64,000 nucleotides of DNA from Helicobacter hepaticus ATCC 51449 (GCF_000007905.1 NC_004917.1:1302001-1366000), one strand, 5' to 3'. Positions 9,652 to 19,921 are shown, numbered from the stretch's first letter. A program made the numbers and translations. The notes: a model not told the origin generated them from the sequence alone.

Positions 9652-10266
9652 TTAATTACCGCGACTACCGGGTTTAATTGCTTTTTGCTCTCCTGCATCA
9701 CACAGAGGGCAGGAATGCGGCTCATACATATTAAATACAAAATCTTCAAGTGCAAAAAGCGGGATGTGCTCTGGCAATCGCGCCTCTTTTTTGCGCGGGA
9801 GATTTGAGCCTACGCGCTTACAGAATCCCCGATTTGCCAATCCTGCGTAAGCGACTATTTTTGCACCTTCAAACTCTACGCATTGAGCAGATTCTAAAGC
9901 TGAACCACCAGTAGTAATAATATCTTCGCATACAAGCACTTTTTCATCTTTTGCCACTTTGAAGCCCCTTCTTAGCTGCATTTGCCCCTCAACTCGTTCT
10001 GTGAAAATAAATCTCACACCTAGAGCTCTTGCGAGTTCATACCCTGCGAGGATTCCACCAAGAGCAGGAGAGCATACGCATTCAACTTTAATATGAGAAT
10101 CTTTAATTTGTGCTGCTAAGGCATTGGCTAATTGCTGCGCAATGGCTGGATTTTCTAATACACGTGCTGATTGGAGATAGTGGTCAGAGTGATTTCCGCT
10201 GCTTAAGAGGAAGTGTCCTTTAAGCAAAGCATTCGCATTTAAATAGAGTTGTTTAACATCAAGCAT
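9652..10266 (-). CDS. pyrE: Orotate phosphoribosyltransferase
   Basis: Transfers phosphoribose from PRPP to orotate in pyrimidine synthesis. From the chosen start it has 204 residues. The PRPP-binding motif [17 protein letters not shown] is clear, and [10 protein letters not shown] near the N-terminus is the family's substrate loop. An in-frame ATG six codons upstream (10284) is less likely, because AAAGGAG is spaced correctly for the ATG at 10266 (MLDVKQLY). The C-terminus carries a CPLCDAG pair of cysteines. It follows the outer membrane protein gene by 14 bp on the same strand. Confidence 0.94.
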   Translation of the reverse strand: MLDVKQLYLNANALLKGHFLLSSGNHSDHYLQSARVLENPAIAQQLANALAAQIKDSHIKVECVCSPALGGILAGYELARALGVRFIFTERVEGQMQLRRGFKVAKDEKVLVCEDIITTGGSALESAQCVEFEGAKIVAYAGLANRGFCKRVGSNLPRKKEARLPEHIPLFALEDFVFNMYEPHSCPLCDAGEQKAIKPGSRGN

Positions 10267-10280
10267 AGAATCTCCTTTAA

Positions 10281-10961
10281 TCAAAATTTATATGAGTATT
10301 TAAGATAATTTACACTCATACCGCGTTCTTTTTCATAATCAAGTAAATCATAGCCTACAAAAAGCTCGTGATGTTTGCCGTAGATAAAAATTGGTCCAAA
10401 AGCAAAAGTAGGATAAAACCATTTAGTGCGCTTAGTGCTAAGAGTGGGAAGAGCTGCACTATCTGTGCGTGAGAAGCTATAAGCTCCAAATGAACCAAGT
10501 CGCATACGAAATCCTATGTAGCGCGTGGCATAGATTCTATATTCAGCAGAAAATCCTCCACGATAAATTTGCATTTTATTAGGCTTATTAGCATCAAATT
10601 CAAAATCTCCAAATGCACCATAATTCGTGCGGTCAAAAAATCCAAATATGCGCAATGAATGATGTTTGCCAAATATAAAATCATATCCTGTTTCTATTCC
10701 TAGCATACTACTTGAGCCAAGTGAAGGTGTGAAAACTACGCCCACATTAACAAGTGCATATAAGCCCTCACGTGGGTCTTTTGGTTTGGGAATCTTTACT
10801 CCTGCAACCTCATAGAGTAAATCTTGACGCGTTTTAGCAACTTCTTGTAGAGCTTCATTTGGCTGGACATCATTTGAGAAATATTTTATAGGTGTTTTTT
10901 GCATTCCATACATAAGAATGCTACATAATGTGAGGCATTTTACTATAACACCATATTTCAT
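10281..10961 (-). CDS. Outer membrane beta-barrel protein, Helicobacter OMP type
   Basis: A 226-residue secreted protein with a short hydrophobic signal (about residues 1-20). The C-terminal half is rich in alternating aromatic and small residues ([45 protein letters not shown]) and ends in YLKYSYKF. A terminal Phe in an alternating pattern is the recognition signal of the BAM machinery. The barrel pattern resembles Helicobacter outer membrane proteins, but I cannot assign a named subfamily. It is first in a likely three-gene unit with pyrE and the RDD gene. Confidence 0.75.
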   Translation of the reverse strand: MKYGVIVKCLTLCSILMYGMQKTPIKYFSNDVQPNEALQEVAKTRQDLLYEVAGVKIPKPKDPREGLYALVNVGVVFTPSLGSSSMLGIETGYDFIFGKHHSLRIFGFFDRTNYGAFGDFEFDANKPNKMQIYRGGFSAEYRIYATRYIGFRMRLGSFGAYSFSRTDSAALPTLSTKRTKWFYPTFAFGPIFIYGKHHELFVGYDLLDYEKERGMSVNYLKYSYKF

Positions 10962-11005
10962 TTGTATATGACCCTTTCAGTGTTTTTTAAATTGTGCTAT
11001 TCTAA

Positions 11006-11011
11006 TATAAT
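11006..11011 (+). promoter_or_regulatory. Possible -10 box before the DUF2147 gene
   Basis: TATAAT lies about 95 bases upstream of the DUF2147-type ATG in the 143-bp gap between divergent genes. The opposite strand also has AT-rich -10-like words for the outer membrane protein gene. Support is sequence similarity only. Confidence 0.35.
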
Positions 11012-11104
11012 TTTGTTATACTTGCAAAATTAGTTAAAAAACAAAAGCGAATTTTGTGCCATTTAAGGTTTAATTATTTTTTATGAATATATAAGGAGAA
11101 ACAA

Positions 11105-11611
11105 ATGAATTACAAAAAAATAATATTGATTTTGGTTTTATCTACGGCAGTTATTTATGGAGCAGAGCTAGAGGGTTATTATATGACTCATAAAGGTGAG
11201 AAAGGACAGCAAAGTATTGTGGAGTTTTTTAAAAAAGGTGATAAATACTATGCCTATGGTTTTGCTAATGTAGATGGTTCGCTACCCAAAAAAGATGTCA
11301 ATAATGAGAATCCAGCTCTTAGAAATCGTCTTGATAAGGGGAGTGTATTTGTCTATAATCTCGTAAGAGAGGGTAAGAGTGATGTATTTAAAAATGGCAA
11401 GGTATATAATTTTGATTCAGGAAAAGAGTATTATGCCAAAGTAACGCTTAAGGGCAATACACTTGAGTTGCGCGGGAGTATTGATAAATCTGGCTTTATG
11501 GGTGAGACAAAGGTTTGGAAAAAGCTAAGCGATGAAGAAGTTAAGCCTTATCTATCCCAAAAGCCAGATTTTTCTGTTGTAGAAAAAAGTCTTAAAGATA
11601 TAAAACCATAA
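11105..11611 (+). CDS. Periplasmic DUF2147-type protein
   Basis: A 168-residue protein with a signal peptide (KKIILILVLSTAVIYGA, cleavage probably after Gly-Ala near residue 19). The mature part starts LEGYYMTHKGEKGQQSIVEF and ends around KSGFMGETKVWKKL, the pattern of DUF2147 proteins (lipocalin-like periplasmic proteins of unknown function, in which a W or Y near the start and a terminal W-x-K/R are conserved). AAGGAG precedes the start at good spacing. uvrD follows after 1 bp, so the two may share an mRNA. Confidence 0.75.
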   Translation: MNYKKIILILVLSTAVIYGAELEGYYMTHKGEKGQQSIVEFFKKGDKYYAYGFANVDGSLPKKDVNNENPALRNRLDKGSVFVYNLVREGKSDVFKNGKVYNFDSGKEYYAKVTLKGNTLELRGSIDKSGFMGETKVWKKLSDEEVKPYLSQKPDFSVVEKSLKDIKP

Positions 11612-11612
11612 G

Positions 11613-13727
11613 ATGCCGGTATCTCTCTCATCTGTTCAACCACTTGTTCCACAAACACTTGAGCAAACTATTGTTTCGCTTAATGACGCTCAAAAGCAAG
11701 CAGTTGAACATATTGATGGGGCAATGCTTATCCTTGCAGGAGCAGGGAGTGGTAAGACTAAAACAATTACAACACGTTTAGCTTATCTGATTGATGAGGT
11801 TGGGATTCCCCCAAGTGCCACACTTACACTTACCTTCACTAATAAAGCTGCGCAGGAGATGAGAGAGAGAGCCTTAACACTTTTGCATAATAGATATGAA
11901 TCTCCACCGCTTTTATGCACTTTTCATCGTTTTGGACTACTTTTTTTACGCTTTCATATTACTGCACTTGGGAGAAATGCAAATTTTGTAGTGCTTGATA
12001 CTGATGATAAACGCGCTATTTTAAAATCTTTGTGCAAGATTCGTCCTATTTCACAGCTTGATTATTATATTTCAGATATGAAAAATGCCTTTCTTTCGCC
12101 CGAACAAGCACAAACTTATGCCCATAGTGAAGAATATAAGCTAATGAATAGAATCTATGGGGAATATGAAAATTATTTATTGAATAAAAATTTACTTGAT
12201 TTTGATGATTTGCTTTATCTTACGTATGCAATTTTGCTTAAAAATGACAATATAGCAAAGCAAATGAGCGAAAAATATCACTACATTATGGTTGATGAAT
12301 ACCAAGATACTAATGAGATTCAATATAAAATCCTTAAACGTTTATGTCTTGCTCATACTAATCTTTGTGTTGTAGGTGATGATGATCAGAGTATTTATGG
12401 GTGGCGTGGAGCAAATGTGAAGAATATCTTAGGATTTCCTAAGGAATTTGATGAAGTAAAGGTTGTTAAGTTAGAGGAAAATTATCGCTCAAGTGAGCAG
12501 ATTCTTAATGCTGCAAATGCACTTATTTCTCACAATAGTAAGCGTTTGGGTAAAAATTTAAAGAGTATCAAAGGTGCTGGAGCAAATGTAAGAGTAATAG
12601 AAAGTGAAAATGAAAGCACAGAAGCGGAATTTCTTGCTAAAGATATTTTAACGCTCCTTTCTCAAGGTATAAATCCGAGCGAAATTGCAGTTTTGTTTCG
12701 TGTAAATGCACTCTCTCGGAGTATTGAAGAGGGCTTTAATCGTGCTAAGATTCCCTATAAAATTATTGGAGCAGTGCGCTTTTATGAACGAGCAGAGATT
12801 AAAGATTTACTTTGCTATTTGCGATTAATTGTTAATCCTAATGATGATTATTCATTTTTACGCATTATTAATCGCCCTAGACGAGGGATTGGTAAGATTA
12901 CACAACTTAAATTAGAAGAACTTGCGCGAACATTCAATACCTCTTGTTTTTCAAGTATTACCCAATATACACAGCAGAGCAAAGAAGCCATTGGAGAAAA
13001 GGCATATAATGCACTTTTGGAGCTTACTCAAAATATTGAACGTTGGCGTAAATATACAGATTTAGCAGATGTGATTGAAGATATGCAAGAGCATATTGTA
13101 TTTACATTCAGTAGGCTTGATGAGGTAGATAGAAAGGGAAATATTGAGGAATTTTATGGTATGTTTCGTGATTATGCTATTGCTAATCCAAGCAATCAAG
13201 TTGAAGATTTTTTAAATGATATTGCTTTGGCAAGTCCTACTGATGAATTGACAGGAGAATATGTGAGTTGTATGAGCATACATATGGCTAAGGGATTAGA
13301 GTTTAAATATGTATATGTGATTGGTTTTGAAGAGGGTATTTTTCCTCTTTGGAATGATGAAGATGAAATACAAGAAGAGAGACGATTAGGCTATGTGGCA
13401 ATCACAAGAGCGAAAGATTTTCTTACATTATGTTCGGCAAAAAGCAGATTGCGTAGGGGTAAAAGAGAATGGCTTGAACAATCGCGTTTTTTAAGAGAAA
13501 GTGGATTATTGGGCGTATATAATGCACCAAGTCTTTATAAAACTCAATCTATACAAGAAGAAGCAGAAGTGGTATTTAGCAAAGGTATGAAAGTGCAACA
13601 TAAACTCTTTGGTGTAGGTGTAGTAGAATCTATAAAGGGTAAGGGAAGTCAGTGTCAGCTTAGGATTAATTTTTCCGGATTAGAGCGCGTGATTCTAGCT
13701 TCATTTGTGCAAAAGGTATGCGAATGA
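11613..13727 (+). CDS. uvrD: ATP-dependent DNA helicase, UvrD/Rep/PcrA family
   Basis: A superfamily 1A 3'-5' helicase used in excision and recombination repair. The 704-residue protein has the Q motif LNDAQKQAVEH, Walker A LAGAGSGKTKT, motif II VDEYQDTNEIQ, motif III VGDDDQSIYGWRGA, motif IV-V elements, and motif VI YVAITRAKDFL. The C-terminal segment (KGMKVQHKLFGVGVVESI) is the Tudor-like domain of PcrA/UvrD that binds RNA polymerase. No strong ribosome-binding site is seen, and the start is 1 bp after the preceding stop, which suggests translational coupling. Confidence 0.94.
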   Translation: MPVSLSSVQPLVPQTLEQTIVSLNDAQKQAVEHIDGAMLILAGAGSGKTKTITTRLAYLIDEVGIPPSATLTLTFTNKAAQEMRERALTLLHNRYESPPLLCTFHRFGLLFLRFHITALGRNANFVVLDTDDKRAILKSLCKIRPISQLDYYISDMKNAFLSPEQAQTYAHSEEYKLMNRIYGEYENYLLNKNLLDFDDLLYLTYAILLKNDNIAKQMSEKYHYIMVDEYQDTNEIQYKILKRLCLAHTNLCVVGDDDQSIYGWRGANVKNILGFPKEFDEVKVVKLEENYRSSEQILNAANALISHNSKRLGKNLKSIKGAGANVRVIESENESTEAEFLAKDILTLLSQGINPSEIAVLFRVNALSRSIEEGFNRAKIPYKIIGAVRFYERAEIKDLLCYLRLIVNPNDDYSFLRIINRPRRGIGKITQLKLEELARTFNTSCFSSITQYTQQSKEAIGEKAYNALLELTQNIERWRKYTDLADVIEDMQEHIVFTFSRLDEVDRKGNIEEFYGMFRDYAIANPSNQVEDFLNDIALASPTDELTGEYVSCMSIHMAKGLEFKYVYVIGFEEGIFPLWNDEDEIQEERRLGYVAITRAKDFLTLCSAKSRLRRGKREWLEQSRFLRESGLLGVYNAPSLYKTQSIQEEAEVVFSKGMKVQHKLFGVGVVESIKGKGSQCQLRINFSGLERVILASFVQKVCE

Positions 13728-14641
13728 AACAATTTTTTCTTTTTTTTGTCATTTTTGCGAATATAAATCTAATCGCAGATGATATTTCTATCCCTCCATC
13801 TAAACTCTCATTGCAAAAGAGCTATCAAGTGAGCAAAAATAATATTTATTCAACAGATATATTTCCTCAAATAGATAAGCGTTTTAAGATTGCTACTCTA
13901 CCTCCTGATAAATTCACTCTTAAACTTAAAAGTGTAGATATAAAGCTTATTTTTGCGCGCTATGGATATGAGATTAGCTCTTTTGAGAGTGAATTTGTAG
14001 AATTTAATTTTGTAAGTGATATGCGCGAAGATAAGGCATTGGATTTTATACAAAAAATGTATATTCAACATTATGGTAAAAGTCTCGAGATAAAAAAGCT
14101 ACTCGTGCGTCCAATAGGCGTATTGCCACAACAATATGAATTACTTGAGTATGAATTAGCACCTCCTGCATTAAAAAAAAACAACGGCACTTTTGTGATG
14201 AAGTATCGCACTGGAGAGCATTCACATATCAAAAAAATCACTTTTGCTTATATGCTTGAAGGAACGCTTGAAGTGCTTAAAAGCACGCAAAATATTAATG
14301 TTAATGATACTTTAACACCGCAAAATACGCGCGCAGAGCGTATCACTTTTGAGCGAGTAGGTGCAGAATACATTAGCACACAAGAGATTTATAATAGTGG
14401 AGCGAAGAGCTATATTCGCGTAGATACAGCTATTACAAAAGATAAAATCAAGCCAAGAATCATCGTAAAAAAAGGAGATAAGATTCGTGTCTTTAGTCGT
14501 GAAGGTGGTATTACAACGGAAATAGTCCTTGTGGCAAGACAAAATGCCGTGCACAATGAAATTATTAATGCCCAAAATCCAAATAGCGGGAAAATCATAC
14601 GCGTAAAAATTACCGATGAAGGCAAGGGTGAAATTTTGTAA
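13724..14641 (+). CDS. flgA: Flagellar P-ring assembly chaperone FlgA
   Basis: A periplasmic chaperone for polymerisation of the P-ring protein FlgI. The 305-residue protein has a signal peptide (FFLFFVIFANINLIA), a long N-terminal region, and a C-terminal SAF-type domain with KSTQNINVNDTLTPQN, IIVKKGDKIRVFSREGGI and NPNSGKIIRVKI, the FlgA pattern. Two in-frame ATGs exist: 13718 and 13724. The AAAAGG site is 7 bases from 13724 but only 1 base from 13718, so the later one is chosen; it gives an ATGA overlap with the uvrD stop. In H. pylori, as I recall, this gene also follows uvrD. Confidence 0.85.
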   Translation: MKQFFLFFVIFANINLIADDISIPPSKLSLQKSYQVSKNNIYSTDIFPQIDKRFKIATLPPDKFTLKLKSVDIKLIFARYGYEISSFESEFVEFNFVSDMREDKALDFIQKMYIQHYGKSLEIKKLLVRPIGVLPQQYELLEYELAPPALKKNNGTFVMKYRTGEHSHIKKITFAYMLEGTLEVLKSTQNINVNDTLTPQNTRAERITFERVGAEYISTQEIYNSGAKSYIRVDTAITKDKIKPRIIVKKGDKIRVFSREGGITTEIVLVARQNAVHNEIINAQNPNSGKIIRVKITDEGKGEIL

Positions 14642-14694
14642 GTGGTAAGCGTATTGATGATGTGGTATGATGATTAAAAAATTTAGGAGAGTAT

Positions 14695-15288
14695 ATGAGA
14701 GGAATCAAGAAGCTTGTAGTTGCTATAGGAGGAGCGAGCGGGGTGCATTTAGGTTTAAAGTTTATTGAATGTGTCCCAGATTCTATTGAATTGTTTGTGG
14801 TGGTGAGTGAAGGTGCAAAAGATGTTGCAAAGCACGAGCTTGATTATAATTTTAAAGAACAGCTTTTTGCACTCAAACATAAAAGAGAGTTTTGTATTTA
14901 TAATGAAAATGAAATGGATAGCCCAATAGCTTCGGGTAGCTTTGGTATTGATGCTATGGCGGTTGTGCCAACAAGTATGAATCTTCTTGCTAAAATAGCT
15001 AATGGATTATGTGATGAGCTTATTTCACGATGTGCATCAGTGATGCTTAAAGAGAGACGAAAATTACTTTTGGCACCTCGTGAAATGCCTTTAAGTCCTA
15101 TTGCACTAGAGCAAATGAGTAAGCTTTCTTTGCTTGGCGTGATAATTGCCCCTCCAAGTGTAGGGTATTATGCTAAGCCGAATGATTTAGAATCTATGGA
15201 GAGGTTTTTTATAGGAAAGTGGTTTGATGCACTTTGTATAGAAAATATACTTTATCAACGTTGGAAATATGATATAAAGGGGATTTAA
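14695..15288 (+). CDS. ubiX: Flavin prenyltransferase UbiX
   Basis: Makes the prenylated FMN cofactor used by UbiD-type decarboxylases in quinone synthesis. The 197-residue protein has the flavin-binding [12 protein letters not shown] near residue 12. [15 protein letters not shown] is followed by [18 protein letters not shown] and [13 protein letters not shown], all family signatures. The start follows TTAGGAGAGT. Its stop overlaps the start of coaD by one base (TAATG), so ubiX, coaD and tmk form a tightly coupled run. Confidence 0.93.
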   Translation: MRGIKKLVVAIGGASGVHLGLKFIECVPDSIELFVVVSEGAKDVAKHELDYNFKEQLFALKHKREFCIYNENEMDSPIASGSFGIDAMAVVPTSMNLLAKIANGLCDELISRCASVMLKERRKLLLAPREMPLSPIALEQMSKLSLLGVIIAPPSVGYYAKPNDLESMERFFIGKWFDALCIENILYQRWKYDIKGI

Positions 15289-15785
15289 TGAGAACATTAG
15301 CCATTTATCCGGGCACTTTTGACCCTGTAACAAATGGGCATTTGGATATTATCAAACGTTCTATGGAGATTTTTGATAATGTAATTGTTGCTGTGGCTCA
15401 ATCAAGCTCTAAACGACCAATGTTTTCGCTTCAAGAACGCATTGATATTTTAAAGCTTAGCACACAAAATTTAGTAAATGTGCAAGTTGAAGGTTTTTGC
15501 ACTCTTCTTGCAGATTTTGCAAAGCAAAAGGGTGCAAGAATGATTATACGAGGATTGCGGGCTGTAAGTGATTTTGAATATGAATTACAAATAGGCTACG
15601 CGAACGCTTCGCTCAATCCAGAGCTTGAAACAATTTATTTTATGCCAACTTTAGAGAATGCATTTATTAGCTCATCAGTAGTGCGTTCAATCATTGAACA
15701 TAATGGAGCATTTTCTCACCTTGTGCCAAAAAATGCTGCTGATTTTATTTATTCACTTTATACCAAACATAAAAGAGGTATGTAA
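15288..15785 (+). CDS. coaD: Phosphopantetheine adenylyltransferase
   Basis: Adds AMP to 4'-phosphopantetheine, the penultimate step of coenzyme A synthesis. The 165-residue protein carries the nucleotidyltransferase motif [16 protein letters not shown] at residues 6-21, [12 protein letters not shown] for substrate binding, and ISSSVVRSI near the C-terminus. Start and stop each overlap the neighbouring gene by one base (ubiX before, tmk after). Confidence 0.96.
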   Translation: MRTLAIYPGTFDPVTNGHLDIIKRSMEIFDNVIVAVAQSSSKRPMFSLQERIDILKLSTQNLVNVQVEGFCTLLADFAKQKGARMIIRGLRAVSDFEYELQIGYANASLNPELETIYFMPTLENAFISSSVVRSIIEHNGAFSHLVPKNAADFIYSLYTKHKRGM

Positions 15786-16372
15786 TGTATGTAGCAATTG
15801 AAGGCGTAGATACTTGTGGTAAAAGCACACAGATTCAATTACTCAAAGCGTATTACCCACAAGCTGTTTTTACCAAAGAGCCCGGTGGCAGTATTATTGG
15901 TGAGCATATACGAGATCTTGTGCTTTTTGCGCCTAAAAAATATGGTTTTACACTTGATGAACGGGCAGAGTTAATGTTATTTCTTGCTGATAGAGCACAG
16001 CATTATGCTCAAGTCCTTCTTCCGCACAAAGATAAACTTATTATTTCCGATAGAAGTGTTATATCGGGTATAGCGTATGCAAAGAGTATTGATATAGCAC
16101 AAAGTATAGCCCTTAATGATTTTGTTTTGCGTGGTATGTTACCCGATTTAGTAGTCATTTTGGAGCTTGATGAGAAAAGCCTGAAAGAAAGGATTGAGAG
16201 CAAAAGCCACGATAATATTGAAAGTAGAGGCATTTCATATATGCTTGAGATTCAAAAATGCTTTAAAAATGTCGTTACCCAAATGAATCTTAAATATATA
16301 GTGCTTGATGCTACACAGGATAAAGAAAGGATTTGTGCCCAAATTAGAGAGCATATCAATATTTTAGTGTAA
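15785..16372 (+). CDS. tmk: Thymidylate kinase
   Basis: Phosphorylates dTMP to dTDP. The 195-residue protein has the P-loop EGVDTCGKSTQ at residues 6-16, FTKEPGGS (the dTMP-binding loop), and ISDRSVISGIAYA with the conserved DR pair. The residue after the P-loop Asp-Thr is Cys (DTCGKS), as I recall seeing in other epsilonproteobacterial homologues. Its start overlaps the coaD stop by one base. Confidence 0.95.
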   Translation: MYVAIEGVDTCGKSTQIQLLKAYYPQAVFTKEPGGSIIGEHIRDLVLFAPKKYGFTLDERAELMLFLADRAQHYAQVLLPHKDKLIISDRSVISGIAYAKSIDIAQSIALNDFVLRGMLPDLVVILELDEKSLKERIESKSHDNIESRGISYMLEIQKCFKNVVTQMNLKYIVLDATQDKERICAQIREHINILV

Positions 16373-16375
16373 CTT

Positions 16376-16987
16376 ATGAAATGTCTTGTATGTGAGAAAT
16401 GGAGCTTTAAAATTATTTGTGAAGAATGCCTTGCGCGTATTCCTCTCGTGCCTCGTTATAGAATCTTGCAAAGCGGCATAAAAGCATATAGTTTTTATCG
16501 TTATGAAGATGTAGCGTTTCTTATGCAGAGCAAATATCATCTTATTGGCTCTCGGATTCTACCACTTCTTACTAAGAGGGCGGCAGCATATTTTTTCACG
16601 AATTTTAGCTTTCATCATCTCACAAATCAATCTTTGCCTATTGCCCTTGTTGGTTTAGATGATTATCCCTATGGTGCATATTCGCACGTAGGTGTGATTG
16701 TAAAAGTATTTTCTCAAGAGAGCAAAGGTATTTTCAAAGCTTCTTTTGGTGCGCTCAAAGCTCAAAATAAGGTTAAATATGCAGGCAAAAACCTTCATTT
16801 TCGCCAGAACAATCCTAAGGGATTTGTGTATAAAGATTCTTTTATTCAAAATATTGATATACAATCGCGCGGATTTGTATTGCTTGATGATATTATTACT
16901 ACCGGAACAAGCTTGAATGAAGCTATAAGTGCATTTAGGGATACTCAAATATTGTTTTGTTTGGCACTGTGTGATGCAAAAGAATAA
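16376..16987 (+). CDS. ComF-family phosphoribosyltransferase-like protein
   Basis: A 203-residue protein of the ComF family, linked to DNA uptake in competent bacteria. The N-terminus has two cysteine pairs (C3/C6 and C15/C18), a zinc-ribbon arrangement. The C-terminal half has the PRPP-type motif FVLLDDIITTGTSLNEA. It starts 3 bp after tmk, and in H. pylori, as I recall, the homologue also closes this gene run. A role in natural transformation is inferred from the family. Confidence 0.82.
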   Translation: MKCLVCEKWSFKIICEECLARIPLVPRYRILQSGIKAYSFYRYEDVAFLMQSKYHLIGSRILPLLTKRAAAYFFTNFSFHHLTNQSLPIALVGLDDYPYGAYSHVGVIVKVFSQESKGIFKASFGALKAQNKVKYAGKNLHFRQNNPKGFVYKDSFIQNIDIQSRGFVLLDDIITTGTSLNEAISAFRDTQILFCLALCDAKE

Positions 16988-16995
16988 AAAACAAT

Positions 16996-17021
16996 TAAAT
17001 TTTTTTCATCATAGCCGATTT
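16996..17021 (+). promoter_or_regulatory. Sigma-28 (FliA) promoter of the flagellin gene
   Basis: TAAA at 16996-16999 and GCCGATTT at 17014-17021, separated by 14 bases, match the FliA consensus (TAAA, about 15 bases, GCCGATAA). They lie 54 bases before the flagellin ATG, where H. pylori flaA also has a FliA promoter. The flagellin is therefore expected to be a late flagellar gene under FliA and FlgM. Confidence 0.8.
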
Positions 17022-17074
17022 GTATTACAGCCAAAGGCAAGGACGCCTAAGGAAAATTTTAAAAAGGAGTTACC

Positions 17075-18601
17075 ATGGCTTTTCAAGTCAATACTAACGT
17101 TAACGCACTTAATGCGCACGCACAATCTACCTTTACTCAATACAACCTTAAAAACTCTATGGAGAAATTGAGTTCTGGTCTTCGCATTAACAAGGCAGCA
17201 GATGATGCTTCAGGTATGGCAATTGCAGATAGTTTGCGCTCTCAAGCAAGTGCGCTAGGACAAGCAATAAGAAATACAAATGATGGTATGGGAATTATTC
17301 AAATTGCAGATAAGGCAATGGACGAACAACTTAAGATTCTTGATACAATCAAATCTAAAGCCGTTCAAGCAGCTCAAGATGGACAATCTACACAATCTCG
17401 TTCAATGATTCAAATGGACATTATCCGTTTGATTGAAGGTTTGGATAGTATAGGTAATAATACTACTTATAATGGTATGGCTCTTCTTTCTGGTGCTTTT
17501 ACTAACAAAGAGTTCCAAGTAGGTGCATATTCTAACCAATCTATTAAAACATCTATTGGTTCAACTACATCTGATAAGATTGGACAGGTGCGTATTGAGA
17601 CAGGTGCTTTAGTTACTGCTTCTGGTGAAGTAACTGTAACCTTTAAAAATGTTGATGGGGTTAATGATATTACTTTAGAATCTGTAAAGGTTTCTCACTC
17701 TGCAGGAACAGGACTTGGTGTTTTAGCAGAAGTTATTAATAAAAACTCTGATAAAACAGGTGTTCGTGCTCAAGCAAACGCATATACAACTTCAGATGAA
17801 TCAATTAAATCTGGAAGTTTGGCAAATCTTATGGTTAATGGTGTTTCTATTGGAGATATTATTGGTATTCAAAAAAATGATAGCGATGGACGTTTGGTGC
17901 AAGCTTTCAATGCTGCAACAATGCACACAGGTGTTGAAGCCTATACAGATAATCTTGGTCGCTTGATGCTTAGAAGCACAGATGGACGTGGTATTAGTTT
18001 GAAGGCTAATGGTGCTGTGCCAGGACAAGGTAATGATGTAGCAATTACTACTGTGAATGGCGGACACGATCTTACTACTGGTGCAAACAACTATGGACGT
18101 CTCTCTCTTGTGAGAACTGATGCAAGAGATATTGTTGTCTCTGGTTTGAATATTAGCTCAACAGGATATAATGATGATACAAAAGTAGCTCAAACAACTA
18201 CAAACCTTCGTGATATGAAAGGTGTATTTAATGAAAATGTTCGTTCTGCTTCAGGTGCAAACTATAATGCTGTTATTGCATCTGGTGGAGCAGACCTTGG
18301 TTCTGGTGTAACAAGCTTAAGAGGTGCAATGATATCAATGGATATTGCAGAATCTGCAATGAAAACACTTGATAAAATTAGAGCAGACCTTGGTTCTGTA
18401 TCTGGACAAATGGTAAGCACAGTAAATAACATCACTATTACTCAAGTGAATGTTAAGGCAGCTGAATCTGGTATTCGTGAAGTGGATTTTGCAGCAGAGA
18501 GTTCAGAATTTACAAAACTTAATATTCTTGCTCAATCTGGTAGCTATGCTCTCTCTCAAGCAAATGCAATTCAGCAAAATATTCTTAGGTTACTTAACTA
18601 A
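17075..18601 (+). CDS. flaA: Major flagellin, FlaA type
   Basis: The flagellar filament subunit, 508 residues. The N-terminal D0/D1 region ([53 protein letters not shown]) matches H. pylori FlaA rather than FlaB, whose start I recall as MSFRINTN. The C-terminal D1/D0 helix ends in [17 protein letters not shown]. The central part (about 190-400) is the variable surface domain. AAAAAGGAG precedes the start. Expression is probably from the FliA promoter just upstream. Some enterohepatic helicobacters carry more than one flaA copy; only one is in this window. Confidence 0.95.
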   Translation: MAFQVNTNVNALNAHAQSTFTQYNLKNSMEKLSSGLRINKAADDASGMAIADSLRSQASALGQAIRNTNDGMGIIQIADKAMDEQLKILDTIKSKAVQAAQDGQSTQSRSMIQMDIIRLIEGLDSIGNNTTYNGMALLSGAFTNKEFQVGAYSNQSIKTSIGSTTSDKIGQVRIETGALVTASGEVTVTFKNVDGVNDITLESVKVSHSAGTGLGVLAEVINKNSDKTGVRAQANAYTTSDESIKSGSLANLMVNGVSIGDIIGIQKNDSDGRLVQAFNAATMHTGVEAYTDNLGRLMLRSTDGRGISLKANGAVPGQGNDVAITTVNGGHDLTTGANNYGRLSLVRTDARDIVVSGLNISSTGYNDDTKVAQTTTNLRDMKGVFNENVRSASGANYNAVIASGGADLGSGVTSLRGAMISMDIAESAMKTLDKIRADLGSVSGQMVSTVNNITITQVNVKAAESGIREVDFAAESSEFTKLNILAQSGSYALSQANAIQQNILRLLN

Positions 18602-18620
18602 TTGAAGTAACACTTCTTTA

Positions 18621-18651
18621 AGTCTCCTCTTTTTTTGGGGGGGGGGGGACT
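18621..18651 (+). repeat. G12 tract inside a hairpin, 3' of flaA
   Basis: A run of seven T (18630-18636) followed by twelve G (18637-18648) lies between the convergent 3' ends of flaA and the cytochrome c gene. AGTCTCC (18621-18627) can pair with GGGGACT (18645-18651), with one G-U pair, giving a hairpin whose loop contains the tract. No clear U run follows, so it is only a weak candidate terminator. Long G tracts are slippage-prone in Helicobacter. Confidence 0.7.
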
Positions 18652-18659
18652 AAAATTAT

Positions 18660-18986
18660 TTATGGACGATAAAGATACATATAAATTGCCGTAATTTCTT
18701 CATCAGTGAGAAAATATATGGGCATAACCCCTTTTTGAGTATGAAGTGCTTTGGCAAATGTGCTAAATTCAAGATTATTAATACGTGGTGCAAGCAAAGT
18801 TTTTTCTATACCTTTATGTTTATAGCGCGCTATAATATCACCCTCACCTTTATTTCCGTGACATTTATTGCAGGCTATACCTCGTGGATTCTCATAAAGA
18901 TTTTTGCCATATTGATTTTCCGATAAGATTCCTTCATCAGCACTTGCTAGACTTATCACTAGAAACAATATCAGCTTTTTATTCAT
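18660..18986 (-). CDS. Small periplasmic c-type cytochrome
   Basis: A 108-residue single-haem class I cytochrome c. It has a short signal peptide (about residues 1-16), the haem-attachment motif CNKCH (Cys39, Cys42, His43), and a C-terminal GVMPIYFLTDEEI whose Met is the probable second axial ligand. It should be an electron carrier of the periplasmic respiratory chain. It is monocistronic, convergent with flaA and divergent from folD. Confidence 0.88.
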   Translation of the reverse strand: MNKKLILFLVISLASADEGILSENQYGKNLYENPRGIACNKCHGNKGEGDIIARYKHKGIEKTLLAPRINNLEFSTFAKALHTQKGVMPIYFLTDEEITAIYMYLYRP

Positions 18987-19025
18987 AAATCCTCACTTAA
19001 ACGATATTTCTTTAATATCTTATAT

Positions 19026-19031
19026 TATAAT
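19026..19031 (+). promoter_or_regulatory. Possible -10 box for the folD operon
   Basis: TATAAT, 30 bases upstream of the folD ATG, in the 74-bp AT-rich gap between divergent genes. Confidence 0.45.
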
Positions 19032-19060
19032 AACACAATGATAATCACAAAGGCTTTAAA

Positions 19061-19921
19061 ATGACATTATTAGATGGCAAATCCTTGAGTGTAACGATTG
19101 AGCGTGATTTAACAGAGCAAATTGCTGCACTTGTTTCTCAAGGTGTAACGCCGGGTTTAGCAGTAATTTTGGTTGGCAATAATCCTGCAAGTTGCGCGTA
19201 TGTGCAGATGAAAGCAAAGGCGTGTAAGCGCGTAGGAATATACTCTGTTACCCACGAAATGCCTTCAAAAATTACACAAGATGAGCTTTTATCTGTTATT
19301 GAGATTTTAAATAATGACCCAAATATTGATGGTATACTCGTTCAGCTGCCTTTGCCTGCACACATTCAGACAAGTAAAGTGCTTGAAGCAATCAACCCTA
19401 AAAAAGATGTTGATGGTTTTCATCCATTTAATATAGGGCGATTGAGTGTGAATGTTGATACTTTTGTCCCTGCAACGCCACTTGGTGTAATGAAACTCCT
19501 TGAATCTTATCATATTGATGTCCGCGGTAAAGATGTTGTGATTATAGGTATGAGTAATATTGTGGGTAAGCCGCTTATGAGCCTTATGCTTAATGCAGGA
19601 GCAAGTGTAAGTTGTTGTCATATTCTCACGCGCGATGTGAAACAATATACTAAGAATGCGGATATTGTATGTGTGGCTGTGGGAAAAGTCGGATTACTTA
19701 GTGCAGATATGATTAAAGAGGGTGCAGTTGTAGTAGATGTTGGTATTAATCGTTTAGAATCTGGCACACTTGTAGGAGATGTGGATTTTGAGAATGTCGC
19801 ACCTAAGAGTAGTTTTATTACACCTGTGCCCGGTGGTGTAGGTCCTATGACTATTGTTAGCCTACTTCAAAATACTTATAAGGCTGCAATGTATCGTTTA
19901 GAGCAAAGGATGCGAGTATGA
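19061..19921 (+). CDS. folD: Methylenetetrahydrofolate dehydrogenase/cyclohydrolase
   Basis: A bifunctional enzyme converting 5,10-methylene-THF to 10-formyl-THF with NADP. The 286-residue protein has [14 protein letters not shown] (catalytic Lys), [23 protein letters not shown], the dinucleotide loop [11 protein letters not shown], and the terminal [11 protein letters not shown]. The stop overlaps the lepB start by 4 bp (ATGA). It opens a long same-strand run (folD, lepB, rpiB, a coiled-coil protein, apt, dedA, pepA, ychF) that I recall in nearly the same order in H. pylori. Confidence 0.96.
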   Translation: MTLLDGKSLSVTIERDLTEQIAALVSQGVTPGLAVILVGNNPASCAYVQMKAKACKRVGIYSVTHEMPSKITQDELLSVIEILNNDPNIDGILVQLPLPAHIQTSKVLEAINPKKDVDGFHPFNIGRLSVNVDTFVPATPLGVMKLLESYHIDVRGKDVVIIGMSNIVGKPLMSLMLNAGASVSCCHILTRDVKQYTKNADIVCVAVGKVGLLSADMIKEGAVVVDVGINRLESGTLVGDVDFENVAPKSSFITPVPGGVGPMTIVSLLQNTYKAAMYRLEQRMRV

